DNA from: Gracilaria domingensis
Lineage: Eukaryota; Rhodophyta; Florideophyceae; Gracilariales; Gracilariaceae
Length of the DNA: 64,000 nucleotides
Assembly: GCA_022539475.1 (NCBI GenBank)
Contig: VCMS01000053.1
Span: 62,001 to 126,000 of the forward strand
Reading direction: 5' to 3'
Under the pieces are notes generated by a model. It had not been told where the DNA came from and made no database searches. It was given only the letters and a program-made list of their open reading frames with translations. The position numbers and the translations under genes were made by a program. Of this stretch, positions 60,201 to 64,000 are shown piece by piece; the stretch's first letter is position 1, and each line of letters begins with the position of its first letter.

Positions 60201-62646
60201 CGGCGAGTTCTTGCGTACTTCCCGAGGAAATCGGTTCTTACTCGTTATTACGGATAGATTCAGTAAGCTAGTCCGGACAGTTCCGTTGAAGTCGATTACA
60301 GCACGCAGTGTTGCAGAGGCATTCGTTCGCCATTGGGTTATGGTCTACGGTCCCCCGGTCAATCTCCTCTCAGATAATGGTCCGCAGTTTACTGCACGTT
60401 TCTTCCAGGATGTCTGTCGGATACTCGACGTGAAGAATCTCTTCACGACGACGTATCATCCCCAATGCAATGGGCAAGTCGAACGGTTTAACCGGACGAT
60501 GCTCTCCGCGTTGCGGGCTTATACTGTTGAACACCCGAAAACTTGGGATCTCTACACGGATACCGTGACGTATGCGTATAATACGCAAGTTCACAGAGTA
60601 ACTGGTTTATCGCCCTTTGAGCTCGTGCTCTCACGGACACCACCGCCAGTTGCGGTTGAACCATCAGCAAAGCTGGATACGTCACCGTCAATACGGGATC
60701 ACTACTTGCAATGGAAGCAGTGGTTATCCGCAATGGTACCTGTCGCCAGGTCGTCAATGGCGAAAGCACAACACGCTTACAAGCGGAACTTTGATGCCCG
60801 GGTACGGAGACCACTACCGCCACTGAAAGTGGGAAACCTCGCCTTTGTCAGGAAGGAGTACTACAACCCTGAAAAGGAGCGGCGCCACAAGCTTTCACCC
60901 ATCGCTGATGGTCCATACCGCGTTATTAGCGTGAATACGGACACAGTCGTACTGGAAGTTGGTGACGCTCATGAGCGTTTCTCCCGCGATCGCGTGGTAA
61001 GAGGTCCAACCGTTCACACGGAAGTACTTTCGGACACACAGCAGGAAGCTGGACAGACAGAGAACCGAGGAACCTCGTCGCAGAACACTACACCCACTGT
61101 GGGGCTCCGTCACCCAACACGGGGTCTCGCAGATGTACCGATTATATCGTCGCAAGCCGAGGTATCGGAACATACACCGCTGGTGAAATCGCGTTTCACA
61201 GCGTCTGTTACACCGTCAACTGACGTGATGACTGCTCCCCGTAACGCTCCACCTAAGGAGGGGGAGGGGAATTCACGCGTTGTCGCGGAGAGTGAGTCAC
61301 CGGTGTCGCTACCGTCGCAGCACCGTGATTCACGGGAAAGTAATGAAGCAGAGGCAGAGTCGCCTCAGGACACCGTCGAAGACGTAGTTGCTACGGACAC
61401 CACTGTCAGTGGGAAGGATCACCCGCTGTCGCGTGTTGAAGTCGCGAAGGACGCGCCGCAGTCGGCCGCTGTCGCGCAGAACTCTGCGGAGGATACACAA
61501 CCTTCCACGAAGGATCGCGACCTTCAGGAAGGACACCGCACGCAACGAACGGACTCAAGGTTGTCCCAGGATACTGGTATTGCTCACCCATCTGGGGAAT
61601 TGTCACAGGAACACGCGCCCATCGTCGCACGGACGCAGGACGCGGAGCATGCTCTCGTTCGCGAAGTTTCCACGGCAAGGCCGGAAGTTGATCAAGAACA
61701 CCCGACTTCTCGGCAGAGCAAGGCTACAGCGAAGCTGGATACTGTATCACGGAGTATTTCGGACGCGCAGTCGCCGCATTCCGCCGCTGACGACCGCCGC
61801 AAACCGCCTTCGCAGGCGCGCTGTAGGGTAGTCACGGCAGATCCCGGTATCGTTGACACTGCAGAGCAGGAAGAAGAGAAGACGCTCGCTGAAGCGAAGA
61901 TCAAGCACCCCGGTTCGGGTAATGGTAGTGTACCGTTGCACCCAGCTTTGGGGAAGTCGCAAGTCGCACGTCATGACGTTTCACCAAGTCATGACGGCGC
62001 ACCGCTCGTTGGAGATACAGATTACAGCCCTGATTTAGGGAAAACGCACACTGCATCTGCAGGAGCGCTTGCGCACCACAAATCTTGGGGTGCGCAGCGC
62101 GCGCCACACAATGAGCCAATCACAGCTCGTGGCAGTGCCACCACCGCGAAACGTCGCGTGTGGTCACGTGAACCGGCACGTGCCGTGGTGAACAATCCGC
62201 CTCCGCGTTCGCCTTCACCGTCAGGACGGGAACTACCGCATGAACTAGCCGTTCGCGGACCCGCCGAAGCGGCGAAGCTGCTTGAGAAGACCCGGATTCC
62301 GGAAGCGACCACTCAGCGGAGGACACACTTACCGCCGAAGGCGTCAGGAGAAACTCACAGCACCGCTGGTGACTATGTAACGGCACCGCCGCGGCACGCT
62401 GACGACCCTTCGCAGGAAGAGCTCGAGCGGGGAGTTTACTCGAAAGAGTTCGTTGTCGACCACATAGTGGGGCACAGTTGGAACCCGAAGGGGTATGTTC
62501 AGTACCAGGTACGCTGGTATGGCTATCCGCCGTCGCGGGACTCGGACGAACCCGTGGAGCACCTACCCCGATCGAAGATCGTGCAGTACCACCGTCGTAC
62601 TAACACGGCGTTGCCGGCTAATCTACATCAAGCGATGGTCGGTTAA
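57205..62646 (+). CDS. Element D pol: retropepsin, RT, RNase H, integrase, long linker, chromodomain
   Basis: 1813 codons from 57205, a GTG; the frame is open from the gag end, so translation by frameshift is more likely than its own start. Protease: LSVLDTGAGPNFIVESLL (Asp-Thr-Gly, about residue 54) and APVILGCDFCDRYVEAIRP. RT: WRFCIDYRRLNDVTVKDVYP and CLVYLDDIIVFSN (YLDD, about 543). RNase H: YTVDTDSSDYQIGCALFQ, LAMVWALQTLRPYL, VNTDHSALRWL. Integrase: HHCC finger ending KACTHCARERVK, FIAIDILGEF, LLSDNGPQFTARFF, YHPQCNGQVERFN (D, D, E at about 996, 1056, 1092). A GPY-type module follows (DGPYRVISVNTDTVVLEVGD). A disordered acidic/Ser/Thr linker of some 450 residues follows, then a chromodomain (YVQYQVRWYGYPPSRDSDEP). 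The frame is intact. Confidence 0.93.
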   Translation: MDSTTIGVLRRPWIRFRNNRIPDRVMVMAKRNYKIFADLGLSTQYMVRHLSVLDTGAGPNFIVESLLPPELRCRVRSGPVMDVADANNNPLQTAGMVSLIVRIGNCIEQVEFIVCKTLAAPVILGCDFCDRYVEAIRPRAREVEMEDGSVVPIVRRSLRRASAKLVPLPAPLQDSSPPKESPKLRVARAISIPPESQVWVDVTAAPRGLRVVQPLNSLYEKYQVALANGVVQINSEHPFRVMLANFGKKPQYLVKNQVIGTVLPHPTALIPTKVTAAEMLGLAEERTGLLHPKEGEGESSRSSASDPSQTVEHPSQTVEHTNDSEARTVPTSYDKIDPIKELEELNLGHLPVSHREKLRNMLREFTPMWDGSLGEVSTTEHRIDLLPETKPIAQHPYRAGPKAREEEEFQINKMLRAGVIEPAQSPWASPVVLAPKPDGSWRFCIDYRRLNDVTVKDVYPIPRMDEYIDSLGDATVFSTLDANWGYWQVPVRPEDHDKTAFTCHSGLYRFKRMPFGLTNAPATFQRALDILLARFKWRSCLVYLDDIIVFSNSLDDHLEHVREIMTALRDAGITLKLRKCEFFTHSVKYLGHVIRPGRLLIEEARVKSLKEAKHPTTQTELRSFLGLCNVYRRFISRFAKIAGPLNELLKKGQPPKLGPLTPTQVEAFNSLKEAVTTAPVLALPKNGLPYTVDTDSSDYQIGCALFQTTPEGERKPIGYWSRTLNVHERNYSVSEKECLAMVWALQTLRPYLMGVHFTVNTDHSALRWLMSVTEPSGRLMRWRLRLAEFDYEVTYKKGCLNAQADALSRLGTEGEALPVDDEDEDIPCFLMEEGDEDYDIVSDDICDDLLVADGEDPESGTFVPITPEELVREQQSDPFCTRIRSQINGGANIPFGVNTQGYLVRVVRSAPQIVVPHSLQTRVLHLSHHSRMASHPGAKRLYTTLRRDFYWPALALDCYTTVKACTHCARERVKQRRHAKKLTLFPARAPLKFIAIDILGEFLRTSRGNRFLLVITDRFSKLVRTVPLKSITARSVAEAFVRHWVMVYGPPVNLLSDNGPQFTARFFQDVCRILDVKNLFTTTYHPQCNGQVERFNRTMLSALRAYTVEHPKTWDLYTDTVTYAYNTQVHRVTGLSPFELVLSRTPPPVAVEPSAKLDTSPSIRDHYLQWKQWLSAMVPVARSSMAKAQHAYKRNFDARVRRPLPPLKVGNLAFVRKEYYNPEKERRHKLSPIADGPYRVISVNTDTVVLEVGDAHERFSRDRVVRGPTVHTEVLSDTQQEAGQTENRGTSSQNTTPTVGLRHPTRGLADVPIISSQAEVSEHTPLVKSRFTASVTPSTDVMTAPRNAPPKEGEGNSRVVAESESPVSLPSQHRDSRESNEAEAESPQDTVEDVVATDTTVSGKDHPLSRVEVAKDAPQSAAVAQNSAEDTQPSTKDRDLQEGHRTQRTDSRLSQDTGIAHPSGELSQEHAPIVARTQDAEHALVREVSTARPEVDQEHPTSRQSKATAKLDTVSRSISDAQSPHSAADDRRKPPSQARCRVVTADPGIVDTAEQEEEKTLAEAKIKHPGSGNGSVPLHPALGKSQVARHDVSPSHDGAPLVGDTDYSPDLGKTHTASAGALAHHKSWGAQRAPHNEPITARGSATTAKRRVWSREPARAVVNNPPPRSPSPSGRELPHELAVRGPAEAAKLLEKTRIPEATTQRRTHLPPKASGETHSTAGDYVTAPPRHADDPSQEELERGVYSKEFVVDHIVGHSWNPKGYVQYQVRWYGYPPSRDSDEPVEHLPRSKIVQYHRRTNTALPANLHQAMVG
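58079..58097 (+). other. Internal polypurine tract 1 in D pol
   Basis: CTAAGGAGGGGGAGGGAGA, coding KEGEGE between protease and RT. Confidence 0.4.
61253..61270 (+). other. Internal polypurine tract 2 in D pol
   Basis: CTAAGGAGGGGGAGGGGA, coding PKEGEGN in the linker before the chromodomain. Possible central plus-strand primer. Confidence 0.4.
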
Positions 62647-63138
62647 CACACGTCGCTGGAGACGGAAGCTTATCGCGTACCGCGCACGAACGGTTCTACG
62701 AACCACAACACTCAATCGAGGAACGCTGCGACAACCTCCAGAGGAGTACTGTACCGCTACTCGCGTGGTGAGGAGACACTCTATTGAGAGGACAGTTGAA
62801 GTTCGAATAGTAACGCCCTCAGGAAGAGGAGAAGTTAAGAAGCACTCGCAAGAGGAAGAAGACTCTATGAAGAGGAAAAGGAAGCTCAGAAGAGAAGAAG
62901 CACTCGTAAGAGGAAGAAGCACTCGTAAGAGGAAGAAGCACTCGTAAGAGAAAGATCACCCCGGAAGGGAGAAGTTAAGAAGTATACACCTTGGAAGAAG
63001 GGAAGAAGTCTTGAGATCAAGAGAAGTTCACAGTTTACTGGTCAATGTTACTATGTTGTGGCTCGCTAGTCGAGCACACAACGGCCAAGTTATTGGGTAT
63101 CAACTAGGAAGGACTCCCTAGAGGAGAAGCTGCACGAG
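62647..63138. other. Non-coding stretch between D pol and the antisense ORF
   Basis: Purine-rich, with the 19-bp tandem repeat at 62894-62950. No supported ORF on either strand. Confidence 0.5.
62894..62950 (+). repeat. Three tandem copies of a 19-bp purine-rich unit
   Basis: GAAGAAGCACTCGTAAGAG three times without error, with a fourth degenerate copy about 45 bp upstream. Confidence 0.9.
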
Positions 63139-64000
63139 TTACTCGGATTCCTGCTGGTCTCCAGCGTTCGCAAGCTGCGCAATTAGCGCGTCGCGCATCT
63201 GCGAGACGTCGCCAGATGTCGAGTCGGAGATACCAGCCTCGCTGAGGAATTGAGCTATCACGGCAGCCCGTGCTTCGTCGGTAAGTCCCGCGTTCGCGGC
63301 TTCGTTCGGCGTAGCCGACGCCGCCATCGCAGGCGAAGCAACATTCTCCGCTGGAGTCGGAACCGCCACAGGCGTAGGAACAGGAGCCACTACGGGCCCA
63401 GGAGCCGCTAGAGGCGCAGAGGGAACATTCACCGGAGTCGGGAAGATCGCATTGACACCCGCTTGGGGACCTGGCACTGCTGAAGCAGGTACTGCCCCCT
63501 CCACCGGAGCTGCTGCGAAGTTGTCATCGCCATAGTCGTCACCGTCATCGGGAGCGTCATCAACCATGATGTTTTGATCCCCGACAGGGTGAAAGAACTC
63601 ATCAGTCATGATGAAACCCGTTGGGTGCCCCGGAGGGATGACTCGCTCGGCATTCCGAAGAAGTTCCGCCTCGGCGTTGGTAATCGGCACCCGTGTCCAG
63701 GGGTCGTAGTAGATGTAATCACCCGACAGTGGGGACCTGCGACCCGGAGACCGGTCAATGGCAAGATCGCCTTCGTCGCGCGCGCTCTGCGAACGAGGAA
63801 CCTGGTTCCAGTCGACTCCATCAATCACTCGCAAGAGGCACATGACTTCCGAGAAGTTTCCATTACCGCCAAGCGGGATAGTGAGATCCAAGGCTCGGAT
63901 GAGTTGCCGCAAGCGCGGGGGAATGAACCACAGTCGATACTGGTCATATACCTCGTTGAGGAGATACACCGCTGTTCGCGCCGCCCACTCCGTGAGGACA
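63139..64000 (-). CDS. Antisense ORF of element D (N-terminus off the right edge)
   Basis: The frame is open from the window edge to TAA at 63139, on the strand opposite gag-pol and downstream of pol, the same place as in element B. QYRLWFIPPRLRQLIRAL, then LLRVIDGVDWNQVP, align with QYGRLFPLPYKLVCILAEMG, then LLQYSLETDWSQTP of B. It continues YIYYDPWTRVPITNAEAELL, TDEFFHPVG and an acidic Asp-rich stretch. The C-terminal third is Ala/Pro/Val-rich with a last helix (QMRDALIAQLANAGDQQESE). It is intact over all visible codons, unlike the B copy. Function unknown. Confidence 0.75.
   Translation of the reverse strand, partial: VLTEWAARTAVYLLNEVYDQYRLWFIPPRLRQLIRALDLTIPLGGNGNFSEVMCLLRVIDGVDWNQVPRSQSARDEGDLAIDRSPGRRSPLSGDYIYYDPWTRVPITNAEAELLRNAERVIPPGHPTGFIMTDEFFHPVGDQNIMVDDAPDDGDDYGDDNFAAAPVEGAVPASAVPGPQAGVNAIFPTPVNVPSAPLAAPGPVVAPVPTPVAVPTPAENVASPAMAASATPNEAANAGLTDEARAAVIAQFLSEAGISDSTSGDVSQMRDALIAQLANAGDQQESE

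Larger units (their letters stand above)
53754..64000 (+). mobile_element. LTR retrotransposon D (chromodomain Ty3/gypsy), right end off the window
   Basis: Starts TGTAGTGCAACGCG exactly where the LTR of A stops matching; the 5 bp before it are CCCTG, the expected target duplication. Gag and pol are both fully open, so this could be an active copy. An antisense ORF follows pol. The 3' LTR is not in the window. Confidence 0.9.

Noticed and set aside
62894-62950. CRISPR-like array
   Set aside because: Direct 19-bp tandem repeats without spacers, in a eukaryotic retrotransposon.

Overview
The window is eukaryotic nuclear DNA, most likely from a red alga (a glaucophyte or another alga is not excluded). 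The reasons are mostly intronless genes with a few short GT-AG introns, two tandem SUT/GPH-type sugar transporters, an asparaginase whose N-terminus looks like an algal plastid transit peptide (MPAAFVSSF start), and chromodomain Ty3/gypsy elements. No rRNA, tRNA or CRISPR was seen.

Left arm, 1-7.8 kb, moderate GC. It holds a plastid-type L-asparaginase running off the left edge, and a large membrane protein read in two halves around one TAG that may be the end of a 126-nt intron. It also has a LINE RNase H relic and a second decayed reading frame.

GC-rich island, about 7.8-20.7 kb. This is a dense block of host genes with (GCC)n, (GCG)n and hexamer runs: a DDT/WHIM1-like protein and a Sel1-repeat protein (divergent pair); a small basic protein and a small membrane protein (divergent pair); a DCC/DUF393 thiol oxidoreductase; NAD(P)HX dehydratase and an SRRM2/Cwc21-like spliceosomal SR protein (divergent pair); a sulfotransferase-like Golgi protein whose stop overlaps the convergent SR gene; and two sugar transporters. 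Composition drops sharply on both sides.

Middle, 21-33 kb, AT-richer. It contains a secreted precursor with an acidic pro-region and a very lysine-rich amphipathic C-terminal half (antimicrobial-peptide-like), a DUF3472-like gene with a 44-nt intron, a 1.2-kb terminal-inverted-repeat element carrying a gag-like frame, a four-helix receptor-like membrane gene with at least two introns, a frameshifted GH43 glycosidase, and a small unknown ORF.

Right half, 33.0-64.0 kb, is a nest of LTR retrotransposons. Element A (LTR from 33021) was interrupted by element B (37088-49972, TSD CAAGT, near-identical LTRs). B contains a fragment, C, of a D-family element (5' LTR, primer site, gag). Element D (from 53754, TSD CCCTG) sits in the 3' LTR of A and runs off the right edge. 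A to D share a primer-binding site. B and D are chromodomain Ty3/gypsy elements with gag, then pol in the -1 frame. Both also carry a related antisense ORF downstream of pol, and in B that ORF has a TATA box on its own strand. This antisense gene and the cationic peptide precursor are the two most novel things here.
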